Shown here: piece after piece, positions 10,040-21,389 of the stretch
How positions within the stretch are numbered: the stretch's first letter is position 1
How the letters are laid out: each line of letters begins with the position of its first letter
Notes under the pieces: model-generated
The model's database searches: none
Seen by the model: the letters and a program-made list of their open reading frames with translations, nothing else
Told to the model about the DNA's origin: nothing
Source of the DNA: Eriocheir sinensis
Lineage: Eukaryota; Arthropoda; Malacostraca; Decapoda; Varunidae
NCBI RefSeq assembly: GCF_024679095.1
Contig: NC_066571.1
Coordinates: 505,242 to 569,241 of the forward strand
DNA: 64,000 bases
Direction of reading: 5' to 3'
Translations under genes and position numbers: made by a program

Positions 10040-11456
10040 TTTGCGCAGATGCTGCGTCAAAATAGTGAACCATAAGACCTCAACAGGGTTAATTAATATT
10101 AAGTTGAAAGAAGTGTCGGTCGAGCTTGTTTTTAAAGGAGTCAATCGTGTTACGTTGGTGAAGAAAATTTTGGAGTAGTCTGAATTTACTTGTTTACATT
10201 TAAGTTTTGTGCCATTATTCCTCGTTCGCAAAGGATCATCGATCATAAACAATTTTGATTTGTCCACGTTCATAAATCCATTAAGTATTTTAAAACATTC
10301 GATCAGTTTTCCTCGGAGGCAACGTTTCTCAGGAGAGAACATGTTAAGGGTGGAAAGTCTCTCTTCGTAGGGTTTGTTGCGCAAGGAAGGGATCATTTTT
10401 GATGGCCGACGTTGAACACCTAATTTAGCAATGTCCTTTGCATGGTGGGGAGACCAAAACTGTATCGCATATTCCAAGTGAGGCCTGACTCCTATTGTCA
10501 AGCGGAAATACTACTTCTTTATTCTTGAATTATTAATGAATTATTAATGAAGCTCAACATTCTGTTTGGTTTATTTGATGCATCGATGCATTGCTGTGTG
10601 AATTTGAGGTTTGACGAAATTTTGACACCTAGGTCCTTGACGCATTAAACGCTTTTGAGTTTGACGCCAAGCATTGCGTATTGGAACCTCTTATTTCTTG
10701 TTCCAACTTGAAGGACTTGGCACTTGTCTACATTAAAAGGCATCTCATATCTATCAGACCAAGCCTAAATTCTAAGCAAATCTTCTTGGGGACAGTCTGT
10801 CTTCGTCTGTGAGAACCGAGTCACCAATCTTTGTGTCGACTGCAAATTTACTTATGAGATTATTGATTCCAACGTCCATGTCGTTGATGTAAATAATGAA
10901 GAGCACTGGGCCAAGATCCGAGCCCTGAGGGACGCCACTAGTGACAGGCGCCCATTCTGAGTTAAACCCGTCGATCACCACTCTTTGTTGTCTGTTGCTC
11001 AACCAATTCGCGATCTGTTTGTTTACTTGACCGTCAATACCTAGTGTTTTAATTGAGGAAGTAATTTATGGTGTGGAAATTTATCAAACGCTTTCTGGAG
11101 ATCAAGATAGACAAAGTCCTGATTTGGTTACGTCATAAACTGAGAAGAGGTCGTTATAAAAGGCCAATAGGTTTGTTAGGCAGAATCTTTTCTTGCGGAA
11201 GCCATGTTGTGAATATTTAATTAATGAGTGGCTTTCAAGGTAACTCACAATTGTGTCTCTAATTATGCTCTCGAGGAGCTTACCTACAACTGAAGTTAGA
11301 CTAATGGGCCTGTAATTACCCGGTATTTTTTTATCTCCTTTCGTAAAGATCGGTGTTACGTTAGCCTTTTTTCCAATCAGAAGGGACGATGCCTTATAAA
11401 GGACATATTGAATACGGTTGCGAGAGAGGAGAGTATTTCGCTCTTTGTTTCTTTAA
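10040..11456 (-). pseudogene. LINE family B reverse transcriptase
   Basis: Minus-strand RT pieces, from N- to C-terminal: a VTPIFTKGDKK-like segment and LTSVVGKLLESI-like region (11380-11240), QKAFDKFPH-like block 3 (about 11090), [37 protein letters not shown] (block 4), and [11 protein letters not shown], where the FADD of block 5 reads FAVD. The thumb and C-terminal region follow with RPHLEYAIQFWSPHHAKDI, KMIPSLRNKPYEERL and RCLRGKLIECFKILNGF. The FAVD change removes one catalytic aspartate. Frameshifts lie between blocks. Confidence 0.85.
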
Positions 11457-12552
11457 GGGGAGGTTTCCACTTGGGCGTTTCCCATGTTAAATGGCTTGTC
11501 TTCTTTTCAATTCTCCTCCCTTATTTCTTAACCGATGTGCTCCATTCAAAAAGCATTTTATTTAGGAAGGATGAGGGAAGAAGGTAGAGTCCTTTATTAT
11601 TGATAAAAAAAAAAAGGAAAAAAAAATGTTCGATGAAAAAAAAAAATCTAAAAATCAAAATGAACTTCAAAGAAAATCTAGCAGACTCTCAGTTGTTCCT
11701 TTTGTATTGTTTCATAATCCTGAAGCATTGAAACTAGTATAACAGTAAAGGCCTAGAGGAGATATTTTTTAGCAGACTCTCAGTTGTTCCTTTTGTATTG
11801 TTTCATAACCCTGAAGCATTGAAACTAGTATAACAGTAAAGGCCTAGAGGAGATATTTTTTAAAGTGCAAAATCATGATTTTGAGATATCAAATGATGAA
11901 GTTTAAATATTTGTTTTATTTTACCTATTCCACCTAGGGACCTGAAATCCACAGGATATATACATCAGGATATGAAGAAAAAGCAGACGTGGTTTCCTTT
12001 ACTTAAATTCATTGATTGTGTAAACAGGCTGCTTTGTTTACTCAAAGTTACGTCTTTTTTACGGGGTCATAAATCCATGTACTCGAAGTTTACCATATTT
12101 CGCCGTATTTCAAAGTAAAAACCAGTGTCCTACTGTGTAATATCAATAAGATATAATTAAAAAAGGCATTTGAAGCGGATACATAGAGTATTTATTAGAT
12201 TTATGAAAAAAATATTATATAAATCTATTTGTCAGATAAATATGAAAAATATTAGCGACTGCTAATATTTCCCATTTTCTTAGCCAGTGATGAGAGAACC
12301 TAAGAGTTTCATGACAGACCAAGAAAAAAGATTCCTAAAATTAAAAAGTGAAAACATGGAATGCAGCACGTAGCGCCGCGCGGAAGCTCATTCCAGCACG
12401 TTGCGATGCATGTTGCATACCTCTATATTACTTTTTCATCAGATTTATTCATATATCAAAAGAATGATAAAAACTCACAGAATATTATGGGCCAAAAAAT
12501 TAAAAATAAAAGGATTTTATTTTTTTTCAGGAGCCCAAGTGGAAACCTCTCC
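11457..12552. mobile_element. TTAA-flanked DNA transposon (non-autonomous), 1096 bp
   Basis: The element is bounded by TTAA on both sides (11453-11456 and 12553-12556). It has ~20-bp inverted ends: left GGGGAGGTTTCCACTTGGGC, right the complement with two changes. It interrupts the family B LINE. TTAA duplication is a property of piggyBac and Kolobok superfamilies. The terminal GG start fits Kolobok better than piggyBac (which starts CC), but this is a weak call. No transposase ORF is visible. The interior is AT-rich with a 91-bp tandem duplication. Confidence 0.8.
11680..11861. repeat. 91-bp tandem duplication
   Basis: Bases 11680-11770 and 11771-11861 are near-identical (one substitution seen, aatcc versus aaccc). 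The unit begins agcagactctcagttgttcc. It lies inside the TTAA-flanked element. Confidence 0.95.
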
Positions 12553-13910
12553 TTAAGTAGTATAGGATATAGTTTGTCAGGTTCAGGACTTTTATTTGTT
12601 TTAAGGGATTGGAGAGAAAATTTAGGACTTCATCGGTACTTATTACAAAGTTTGGCATTGCATTAGCGGGACTTATGTTAGTACTGTTGTCGTCGCTGGT
12701 GTTGGTGGTATTGGTGGGAAGACTGCTATTATTAAATACCGAGGAAAAATAGTTGTTGAGGTTCGCTACGTGTTGGCTGTCAGTCACTAATTCCCTGTCA
12801 CTGTTAGTTAGAATTCCAAGTTCACTTCTGATCGCCTTCCTGTTGTTTATATAACTGAAGAAGGATTTCGGATTATTTTTACAGTTGGCTGCAATGTTTT
12901 CTTCATATCTACGCTTTGCCTGACATACTAATCTTTTTACTCGCCGCCTGGCTTCATGATAACGTCTAATGTTTTCGGGCGTGTTTTGCTCTTTCTTTAG
13001 CCTGTAAGATAATTTTCTCGAATGCTTGATTTCGCTATTAACCAAGGTAGACTTTTATTAGTGTTCCTTCGCTTTTTGCAAAATGGGACAAATATGTTCT
13101 GGTGAATGAGTAAATGATTTTTAAAGTTAAGCCAGGCTTTCTCTACGTTGCAATCATCTGATAGTTTTATTTCTGTTAGTTTTTGTCGAATTTCTACGAA
13201 ATTTGCTCTTTTGAAATTGGGCACCTTTACTTTATTTTCAGTCACTGTTGTTTGAGTTCTAATGTCGACGCGCATTAATTTATGATCGCAAGAACCGAGG
13301 TGTTCTCCTACCATTACATTAATGACTAGGTTGTCTTGGATCGCTATAACAAGGTCTAATATGTTATTTTGTCGAGTTGGTTCAGCAACCATTTGGCTTA
13401 GATAATTTTCTTCTAAGAATTCGATCATTCTATGTGACTCGCCTTCTGTACCTGACAGTGCCGCCCACTCGATATGGGGGAGGTTAAAGTCTCTTAATAT
13501 CAGTGAGTCGCTGTTTTTATGTAACTGCCTTAAAACATTGTACATCAACATTATCTTTGAGTGATTGCCCCGGAGACGGATGTATTTAGCTTATTTTTAC
13601 AATATTTACTTGCACGCACAAGAATTCAACGTTACTGTCTCGTGGTATTCTGTCATTGGGTTGAAAATAGCTTTTGAAGTAAAGGGCGATGCCACCATCT
13701 CTACGGTTAACACAATTTTTGTTAACGAGTCTGTAGCCATCAATGTTGTATTCTGAACTTAAATCAATATTTGTGGTATCGGTTATAGGAATTACGTCAA
13801 AATTTTCTATTGCAACATGACAATTCATCAACCTTGTTTCTTTGGCAACGCGCATTGAAACTTTGGATTTTTATGTTATCATGAGGTTTAGTACTGGAGG
13901 TGGTGTTACT
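12553..13910 (-). pseudogene. LINE family B endonuclease and linker
   Basis: On the minus strand: IKIQSFNARCQRNKVDEL, a TDTTNIDLSSEYNIDGYRL segment (where the usual catalytic E of TETW reads D), RDGGIALYFKS, LRDFNLPHIEW (normally GDFN), VAEPTRQNNILDLVI, and CDHKLMRVDI (normally SDH). The linker carries KKRRNTNKSLPW, then YHEARRRVKRLVCQAKRRYE. Frames change near 13560 and 13040. Altered catalytic residues and frameshifts both indicate long inactivity. Confidence 0.8.
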
Positions 13911-14155
13911 TGCGGGTTCATGGTTTGGCGTTTGTTGTGCTGCATGCCATCTATTTACACGGGCGCGGTGAAGAGGCGCGGCCGAGAGCATTTTTTTGTC
14001 CGGGTGTCACGCACTGCATCGTTAAGGAGCCTTCCGAATCTGGCTGCTCCGACGGGGGACAGGTGGAGTCCGTCCCTTTGGAAGAGCTCACCCTGGTCGG
14101 AGAAATTACCCCAGTCTTTAATTAAAGAAATCGACGTCAAGCTCCCTGCAAAGAG
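13911..14155 (-). pseudogene. LINE family B ORF1 esterase domain, C-terminal end
   Basis: A minus-strand ORF shows ELFQRDGLHLSPVGAARFG, the block V (DxxH) of the SGNH/GDSL esterase fold. In CR1-type LINEs this is part of ORF1. It ends just before the endonuclease, giving the expected ORF1 to ORF2 order. The upstream esterase blocks are missing here: the fragment begins at the (GA)n tract near 14180. Confidence 0.7.
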
Positions 14156-14178
14156 TCTGTAAGTGGTTGTTAAGGCTG

Positions 14179-14179
<1 letters not shown>

Positions 14180-14213
<34 letters not shown>

Positions 14214-14378
14214 TTGCGACTCTACTACTTTTTGTGTTTCTTACATTTTTTTTTTCATGATTCCCTTCTTGCTTTCAGTTATTCTTTTCCTGTTTTTATC
14301 TCACACTGTTTTGTTTCATTTGTTGTATCTGTTTTTTTATTTATCTCTCCATCTTCACCTTCTCCCTACTTTTTCTTT

Positions 14379-14449
<71 letters not shown>
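14180..14449. repeat. (GA)n and (CT)n microsatellites with T-rich spacer
   Basis: A (GA)n at 14180-14209 and a (CT)n of about 67 bases at 14383-14449 face each other across a T-rich spacer. Together they could fold into a large purine/pyrimidine hairpin. Confidence 0.9.
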
Positions 14450-14451
<2 letters not shown>

Positions 14452-14964
14452 TTTTTATACTATTTTGAATATTTATAGGTAGCGACTTTGCATACAGCTT
14501 ATTTATTCTTAGTTGGGTTCTGATTCTTTTGCAATCCAATGTTTTCGCTCCACAATACTACTCGTGAAAACTTGTTGTTAATCACCTTCTGCCTTTTCTG
14601 TTTTTAAAACTGTTTAACATTACAGTTAAGCCTCCAACCGTATTTCTATCAACTGAGCAACTCTTAAATTCATCTCATTCATCCGGGTGAGGTGAGGAAG
14701 GTTAGGGAGGAAGGGTGAGGTGTGTATTTATTTTAAATGCATTTTTGTTTTTCGGTATAAAAATAACTATATTAAAACATAATATGACTGACAAATTAAT
14801 CAACATCTATTTCTACTAGAAAGTAGATATACGGTCTCTGAAAGTGAAGATCAACACCAAGATTGCCCAGTGCCCATTAAATGTACCATCCCCGTGTGAT
14901 TAGTGCATGTCATGTTCCCTCAGCAAAAAGTTGGAAAGTTTCGTTTAGTCGGCGCAACATGTGG
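14450..14964. other. Spacer, nothing recognised
   Basis: AT-rich sequence without coding similarity, clear repeat arms or RNA-gene structure. Confidence 0.4.
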
Positions 14965-15205
14965 TCATATGCCGGAGAGAGACAGAAAGGGAAGGAATTA
15001 TAGAAGGGAACAGATCCCAGGAGACGGGACACAACCCCCGATTAATACCTGATACCCACTCACTGCTGGGTGGACAGGGGCGTAGGGTATCGGAAAAGCC
15101 GCCCAAATTTTTCCACTCCGCCCGGGAATCGAACCCGGGCTCTCTCGGTTGTGAGCCGAGTGTCTTCCCTCAGCAGCTCAGCAGAAGTTACCGCTCAAAG
15201 GTCTG
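14965..15205 (-). mobile_element. tRNA-derived SINE
   Basis: On the minus strand a tRNA-like head shows an anticodon-arm stem ctcgg/ccgag around loop ctcacaa (apparent anticodon CAC). It continues into the T-arm ccgggttcgattcccgg, which carries an intact RNA polymerase III B box (GGTTCGATTCC). A non-tRNA body follows, with AGTGGGTATCAGGTATTAAT-like sequence. The A-box region is degenerate and the acceptor stem is not paired, so it is a SINE head and not a functional tRNA gene. The body style resembles abundant decapod SINEs. Confidence 0.75.
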
Positions 15206-15635
15206 GGTCTCGAGCAAAATCGTTCCCGTGATATACCGGCTTTACACTCGTATATTTACGCTCCCCAATCACGGCAGCGGCGGGCAGCCACCAACCTAAA
15301 TCGTCGGCAATATTAATATACCTGGGCGCCCAAGGTTAGCAAGCGTGAGCATGAAAACCAAAACAAAGTCACGTGATTTCTCGGCGTGTACATGAACTGC
15401 AGCGGCAACAGCTGTTTTCTCTCGAGATAGATCATATTTTCAGGATTACCTTGTCTCCAGGTATAGTTGTTGCCATACCTCAAAGGTGCGTGTGGCCTCT
15501 GGGTTTGTCCGCCTCACTTGACCTCGAGTCTGTGGTGGGTAATAATAATAATGACGGCCAGTGTGACATTTCTGCTACCCACAGTTTAACTTGTAATTTT
15601 GGAGAATCACTCCTCCCCGCCATAATACGATATTA
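15206..15635. other. Spacer, nothing recognised
   Basis: Mixed-composition sequence without gene or repeat structure that I can name. Confidence 0.35.
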
Positions 15636-15694
15636 CGCCTCCATATTATGGTTAAGGGACTAAATACATGCCCTTCAATCATAATATGGAGGCG
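15636..15694. repeat. Hairpin (about 21-bp arms)
   Basis: The left arm cgcctccatattatggttaa pairs with the right arm ending ttcaatcataatatggaggc, separated by a short loop. It lies near the 3' end of the Merlin-like transposase relic and could be part of that element's terminus. Confidence 0.7.
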
Positions 15695-15908
15695 CAAGTA
15701 CTTAAAAGTAAAGAAAAAGGCCGAATTAAGCCCCTTCCCCCAACGATCTTGGGGGACCCGCGGAAGTCGTTTTTTGGGGGGGTAGGGGAGCATATTTAAA
15801 CTACTCCAACCGAACTTTACGGCCTGCTAACGGGGGGAGGGCTTTGCCCCCCCGACCTCCCTGCTAACCAAGGGGGGCTGTGCCCCCCTGGACCCCCCCT
15901 TACCTATA

Positions 15909-16860
15909 CTAGACGGAATATATGTCTGCAGCGTGGATAAGGAAATGGTGGAAGCGGTCGCCAACATCCGGGAACGTTCTCCTGAACACTGACTCGGCTA
16001 GATAGTTGGCGAAATGGTGAGTTCGCCTTCCGAACCTTGGAATGCTGCTCCTCACTTCCCTCCACTCCCACTCTATGTTTTGGGTGTGGGCACCACTCTG
16101 CGGATCCACAAAGTTCAAAGAGTGGTTGACTGTGGAGTGGGTGCAGCCTTCGCCACTTAAGTTATTAAAGCTGCGCCAGCAGTCTGTAACTATGTGAGTG
16201 CCCGGGAGAATGTTGTCTTTCATAACTCGCACGAGTGTCCTTGTGCCAGGTCACGACAAGCACTAGCTACCCACGTGCCTTCTATGACACGTCCACGATT
16301 GTATTTCCTCTTGACAAACTTGGCTCCATCCACCTCCACAGTCTTGCCTTGGCCACCAAGTTTGACTGAGTTGTTGACGCATTAGTCCACAGCCACTTCC
16401 CGGCAAAAGGAAAACAAGTCAATGACTATCTTGGCGTCAATACGCACTTCCCGCGCACAGTTTAACACTTTTTGTTGCTAGTTCCACAAATCGGTTCCAT
16501 AGATTATCTGGCTAATACTCAAGTTTGACCCGCCGAACCACGAATTCTTATGTGCCGACAGGAAGAAGCGACAGCGCTGAACCGCACCTTTTTTTTTTTG
16601 TTCTTTTCAATACGACGCTGCCGATCGCACCTGAACACAAAATTTTCCTTAATTTCTAGTTCACTGTCACATTTTGGGCATTTACAGTACAACGTGTCAA
16701 ATTGTGCTCTCGCAAGAACTCCAAAGTTTTCTCCTTGTTCTCAAACAGCCTACCCATCTCCACTAAGTTCCAGTCACATTCAGAACATCTGTCCTCCATT
16801 TCTTCAGTAAAACAGGTGGGGCCCAGGTGAGCCAAGCAGGTGCAAGCCAAGAAACACCTT
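15909..16860 (-). pseudogene. Merlin-type (IS1595/IS1016-like) transposase, degenerate
   Basis: The minus strand shows the hallmark C-terminal catalytic region of an ISXO2-like DDE transposase: DNILPGTHIVTDCWRSFNNL (with TDCW carrying the second catalytic Asp), HSTVNHSLNFVDPQSGAHTQ, and IEWEWREVRSSIPRFG. Upstream, in other frames with stops, are zinc-ribbon-like cysteines (DRCSECDWNL, KCPKCDSELE-like) and a LREHNL start segment as in Merlin proteins. G/C-rich inverted-looking runs near 15830-15900 (ggggggctgtgcccccc) may be part of the terminus. The element is dead through stops. Its borders and 8-9-bp target duplication were not identified. Confidence 0.75.
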
Positions 16861-17700
16861 ACCTCGAACCTTCGATAGACTCGACCATAGACTCCGTATC
16901 CTTGACGCTGTCGGCGGAACCGCCTATATATTAGGCGGGCAAACTCTCAAAATAAAAACAAAGGCGATCTGACTTTATTGTTTTACCTAGCCTTACCAAA
17001 TTTTGCATGTAGCCCCCCACTAGTAATACGCATGGACCCATGAAGTCACATTTTCATTTCAGTTCGTTTTAGTATCAATAACATATACAAAAATATCTTA
17101 AGCACCAATAAAACACAACACTAACATCTCTTCTGCCTTCTCAGTTTCTGCTTTTTAAAGCCACTCAGGTATAGGCTACATAAAAAAGTGACATACGACT
17201 CGGCAAGTGTCTAAACATAAGGAATTTTGACGTGTTGCATGTAAATAACTTGGGTAGCTTAATATTCGAAATAGCCTAGCATCGCATTCAACAGTTACAC
17301 TCTTTCATGTTATGTTATTAATCATTATTTTTACATGCAGTAAATCATTAAGATACCCTTTATATGCGCTTGCAGAGCCAGGTGTCTTTTAATGTACATG
17401 AAATGAGCTATCAATCAAAGAATTTGAAAAACCACAGATCGTTCGAGCATGATGTGACTATGTTATTTGATACAATCTTGTCTTTTCGCGTGCTTGTGTG
17501 TTAGATTATCGATGCAAACGACTGAGTTGTTTTATGTATACATAGATATTCAAATATGTTGAAAAATAAGCTTGAATGGTTATCACAACAGTTGATTTTC
17601 ATGCATACACGAACTAGAAATGCCCAGGTGACACATCCATCAAAATTTCCGCTTTGTTGGTGGACAGACGGATTGAAACAGACTATAGACAGAACTACTG
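16861..17700. other. Spacer, nothing recognised
   Basis: AT-rich non-coding sequence. A 19-base palindrome (ccgcctatatattaggcgg) at about 16920-16938 might mark the other end of the Merlin element, but this is not established. Confidence 0.35.
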
Positions 17701-17701
17701 T

Positions 17702-17837
17702 ATAATATAAGTAACAGGGAGCCTGAAATGAGATAGGAGGTAAGAATAATAAGTAAATAATAAAAATCATATATATAAATGCCCTCACCGCAAAAGAAAT
17801 CGATGTCCGGAGATGCATTAGGCTAGTATTTTATTTT

Positions 17838-17901
<64 letters not shown>

Positions 17902-18093
17902 CTTCAGGAATTCCACCTGCAACACTTGTTTCCTCACAATTTTAGAAAAATACCACCATCTCTTTTATCAATTCTTCGTGGACTTATGAGTGAATAATGT
18001 ATTACAGATAGCTATTCAAAATTGGTGTCTAATATAAGTAACAGGGAGCATGAAATGGGATAAGAGGTAAGGATAATAAGTGAATAATAAAAA

Positions 18094-18176
<83 letters not shown>

Positions 18177-18190
18177 ATCACCGCAAAAGA
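17702..18190. repeat. Diverged direct repeats with (CT)n and (TA)n microsatellites
   Basis: A ~95-bp segment starting taatataagtaacagggagc occurs at 17702-17795 and again at 18031-18190, where it is expanded by an internal (TA)n of about 80 bases (18096-18174). Both copies end in a caccgcaaaaga-like sequence. A (CT)n lies between them at 17842-17899. The pair shows the same locus with and without TA expansion. Confidence 0.8.
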
Positions 18191-18218
18191 CAGTGGAACG
18201 CCAGCACTCGTCGAGCGA

Positions 18219-18262
18219 GCAACTCTCCAGGCCTCTAGGCAACTCTCCAGGCCTCTGGGCCA
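18219..18262. repeat. Tandem 21-bp duplication
   Basis: Two adjacent copies of gcaactctccaggcctctrgg at about 18220-18261, with one difference. Confidence 0.8.
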
Positions 18263-18284
18263 CCTATAGACTGTTGAGTTGCTC

Positions 18285-18768
18285 GCTCTTCGTCTCATCA
18301 GCTCTCCTCCTCATACAGATAGTCTTTTATCTCTTAAATTCCGTCGCGATGTTGCCTCTCTTTCTATCTTCTATCGCTATTTTCACGCTGACTTCCCTTC
18401 TGAGCTTGCTAACTGGATGCCTCCCCCACTCCCGCGACCCCGCTGCACACGACTTCCTACTCATGCTCATCCCAATACTGTCCAAACCCCTTATGCAAGA
18501 GTTAACCAGCATCTTCACTCTTTCATCCCTCACGCTGGTAAACTCTGGAACAATCTTCCTTCATCTGTATTTCCTCCTGCCTACGACTTGAACTCTTTCA
18601 AGAGGAGGGTATCAGGACACCTCTCCTCCAGAAATTGACCTCTCTTTCGGCCACCTCTTGATTCTTTTTTAGGAGCAGCGAGTAGAGGGCTTCTCTTTTA
18701 TTACTGTTTCCTTTTTTTGTGTGCCCTTGAGCTGTCCATTGTTGTAAAAAAAAAAAAAAAAAAAAATA
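18285..18768 (+). mobile_element. Jockey-type LINE, 3' end with poly-A
   Basis: The plus strand repeats the terminal part of the LINE at 8605-9545: LRLISSPPHTDSLLSLKFRR, RVNQHLHSFIPHAGKLWNNL, FKRRVSGHLSSRN. The shared 3' UTR follows and ends gtgcccttgagctgtccatt, then an A run at 18747-18768. It is severely 5'-truncated, as is usual for LINE insertions. The coding part is open over about 119 codons. Confidence 0.85.
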
Positions 18769-18869
18769 GACTCCGGATACTTGACGGGTGTTGGGAAGGC
18801 TTTTCCGCAACAGCTGGAAAGATAGGCAACATTTCGCGCTCTCTCTACCCTCCACCCCCCCACACACCA

Positions 18870-19195
<326 letters not shown>

Positions 19196-19198
<3 letters not shown>

Positions 19199-19494
19199 CC
19201 AGAAATCAATTTTGGCACCCTGCATATCCCGACGCTCTAAAGCTAAGGTTATTATTTCGGCTGATCAACCTTACATTATGATTTTCAATATGGTAAAATA
19301 ATCCCCATCTGGCAACGGCAGTTCCTTGTGTGAGATTAATTTGTCGGACGTCAGTAACGGCAAAGTATAATCATAACAAGTATGTTCACGCGCAGGAGAG
19401 GCGTGGCAAAGAGGTGGCGTCATATATTCTCGGTGAGTCCGAGGCATGGTGGAGTCGGCACTGCCCGCTAATCCCCTTCATTGAGGTGAAGCAG
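19196..19494. other. Spacer, nothing recognised
   Basis: No gene or repeat structure recognised. Confidence 0.35.
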
Positions 19495-19770
19495 CCGAAC
19501 TGTCATTTTTAGGGCCGCAAGATGAGGGATTCCCGGGTGAGAGCTCACGTCTACTACCTTAGTTGTTAACTCCAGACGCCATATCATTCATTATGATGGT
19601 GGTGTTTTTGAGAACTGTACATTTATTGTTGCGGTAGATCTATTTCGTAAATACTTAACCTGACAACACCAGGCAGCCTGGCCGAGCCCATTAAGGGGCG
19701 GCCTGACCTGACAACACCTGACATCTGGCAGGTGGCCAAAACCTTGCGGCCCTAAAAAGTGACAGTTCGG
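19495..19770. mobile_element. Short inverted-repeat element (MITE-like), 276 bp
   Basis: The left end ccgaactgtcatttttaggg and the right end, which reads ccgaactgtcactttttagg on the complementary strand, are ~28-bp inverted arms continuing into gccgcaag. The right end abuts LINE coding sequence at 19771. No target duplication is clear. Superfamily not assigned. Confidence 0.6.
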
Positions 19771-20037
19771 CGGAGTAAGGCCCCTGCATATGGATAGCAA
19801 CTGTGCGGGGGAGAAAAACTGGCGGAGACGATACAAAACGCCCAACCTCTAGGAAGCTGATTTAGCGAGAGAGGAGATATGAAGTTTCCAGTTGAGATTT
19901 TGAGTTAAGGAAAGACCGAGGATATCTAGTGTTGAAGAAGGTGACAGCTGAGTGTTGTCGAAGAATAGGGGATAGGTGTTTGAAAGATTGTGTCAAGTTG
20001 ATAGGTGGAGAAATTGAGTTTTTGAGTGACAAACAGT
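19771..20037 (-). pseudogene. Jockey-type LINE RT fragment
   Basis: The minus strand matches the 9160-9430 portion of the LINE at 8605-9545. It encodes the thumb region with VLYRLRQFFSPAQLLSICRG and upstream NLTQSFKHLS-like sequence. It corresponds to the part of the LINE immediately upstream of the segment present on the plus strand at 18285, but in opposite orientation. Confidence 0.75.
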
Positions 20038-20159
20038 ATTTAATTTTGAACAATAACTGAAGTCAGAATGATTGAATCACTGGTTCTGATGACTGATACC
20101 GATTGACTGATTGAGTCTGATTCACTAAAAAAAAAAAAAAGACTTTTCTGTGAGCATGC

Positions 20160-20356
20160 CGCGCTGCAAATATGTTCGATAATTTTCTAAGTACCGCAAA
20201 AAGTACTGCTGGATATTTTAGTGCGGTCCGCGGTAGTGCGGTATTTTCAGAAAATTTGCGGACGTGCGGTAGTGCGGTACTTTTTTAGTGATGCGGTACT
20301 ACCCCACTACAGCACTACCGCACTAAGTACCGCACTTGCCCACCTCAGGCTTTTAC
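20160..20356. mobile_element. hAT-like element terminus with GTGCGGTA-type repeats
   Basis: A cluster of gtgcggta/taccgcac words in both orientations ends in ccgcacttgcccacctcag. This fits the reverse complement of the CAGNGGTGGGCAAGTGCGG type of hAT terminus. The other end is not recognisable and no transposase is present, so only a terminal fragment is claimed. Confidence 0.45.
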
Positions 20357-21389
20357 CCCACAATTTCCCTGGTCTTCATAGCCCTCCCTACTACCAGGTG
20401 TTTTAATTTTGTTGAAGGGGAGAAAAATATTGACTGATATTTCTTATCATTAGTTTTAGACGCAGTACATATTTGAGGCGCCGGTAAAATTAGAGTAATA
20501 CAACAGTATGTGATAACTTTGAAAGGCTAGTAATGCCGTGGGAGCAATATTGGAGGCGCGTTGTGATCCTCCATATTTACCGTTTATCTTCCCAAAGTTT
20601 TCTTGGTACCCATTAGTTAGTCAGCCCAAAAGGGTGAATGAACAGTTGGGTGAGCTGCGTGTCGACTGATCAAGCTGAGATTCATACACGGATACACGGA
20701 TTTTCTGCTGAACATGCTAACCAATGCACTAATGTTTCTTTTTAATCGTCTCCTGGGCATTTTTGACGTGCAGCCCTCCCAGCTGTTCATTCTCCTTTTC
20801 AGTGTGCTAAAAAAGGGGAAGTAAAGGATAAAACACCCCAAGGACAAATATTTACAAAGTCTTAGGTAAATAGTTTAGCTCTGCCACCTCAAAATATCAT
20901 GTATGTATTCTTCCAAGCTATGGGTAAAGGGCAAAAATACATGTTGTTTTTAATATGAAGGTGTACATTGGAAGTAACTAACCTAAGCAGACGTAACGTA
21001 ACCAAACCTAACCACTGCAGGTACCGTCCCACCTGGCCACTGCACTGACAGTGGTGGCAGGGTAATGTTAGGTTTTCTTAGATTAGTTACTCTTCTTTAT
21101 CACTTCTATTGAATTACTTATTTGTATATTTTCATCAAATTATAATGGTACTGAGTATTATTAATATGAAAACAGTAAGAAATAAAGCAGGGGGAATTGT
21201 TTCTTGACTCAAAGAAATGGATTTGCTTACAGCAAATGGTCTTTTATGATATCTGTAACTTGACTGCTCTCTGATACTATAAATGGACACATTCACCACA
21301 ATACAGCCCCATGGCTTTGTCCTGGAGCAGAAATAGTGGATAATCCTGTGTCCATTCTCCATCCGTTCCATTTGGCCTGTACAGTACTC
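20357..21389. other. Spacer without recognised gene
   Basis: Unassigned sequence. Around 21015-21080 there is an imperfect stem (aacctaaccactgcagg facing gtggcagggtaatgttaggt). Short ORFs on either strand have no recognisable domain. Confidence 0.35.

Larger units (their letters stand above)
9959..14155 (-). mobile_element. CR1-like LINE (family B), split by a TTAA-flanked element
   Basis: A nearly continuous minus-strand LINE: esterase end of ORF1 (14155-13955), endonuclease (about 13910-13000), linker (13045-12553), an inserted foreign element (11457-12552), then RT (11456 to about 10040). Multiple stops and frameshifts make it inactive. Removing 11457-12552 together with one TTAA rejoins the coding context directly. 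Confidence 0.85.

Noticed and set aside
15110..15200. A functional tRNA-Val(CAC) gene on the minus strand
   Set aside because: The anticodon and T arms are good, but the D arm and acceptor stem are not; a SINE body follows directly.
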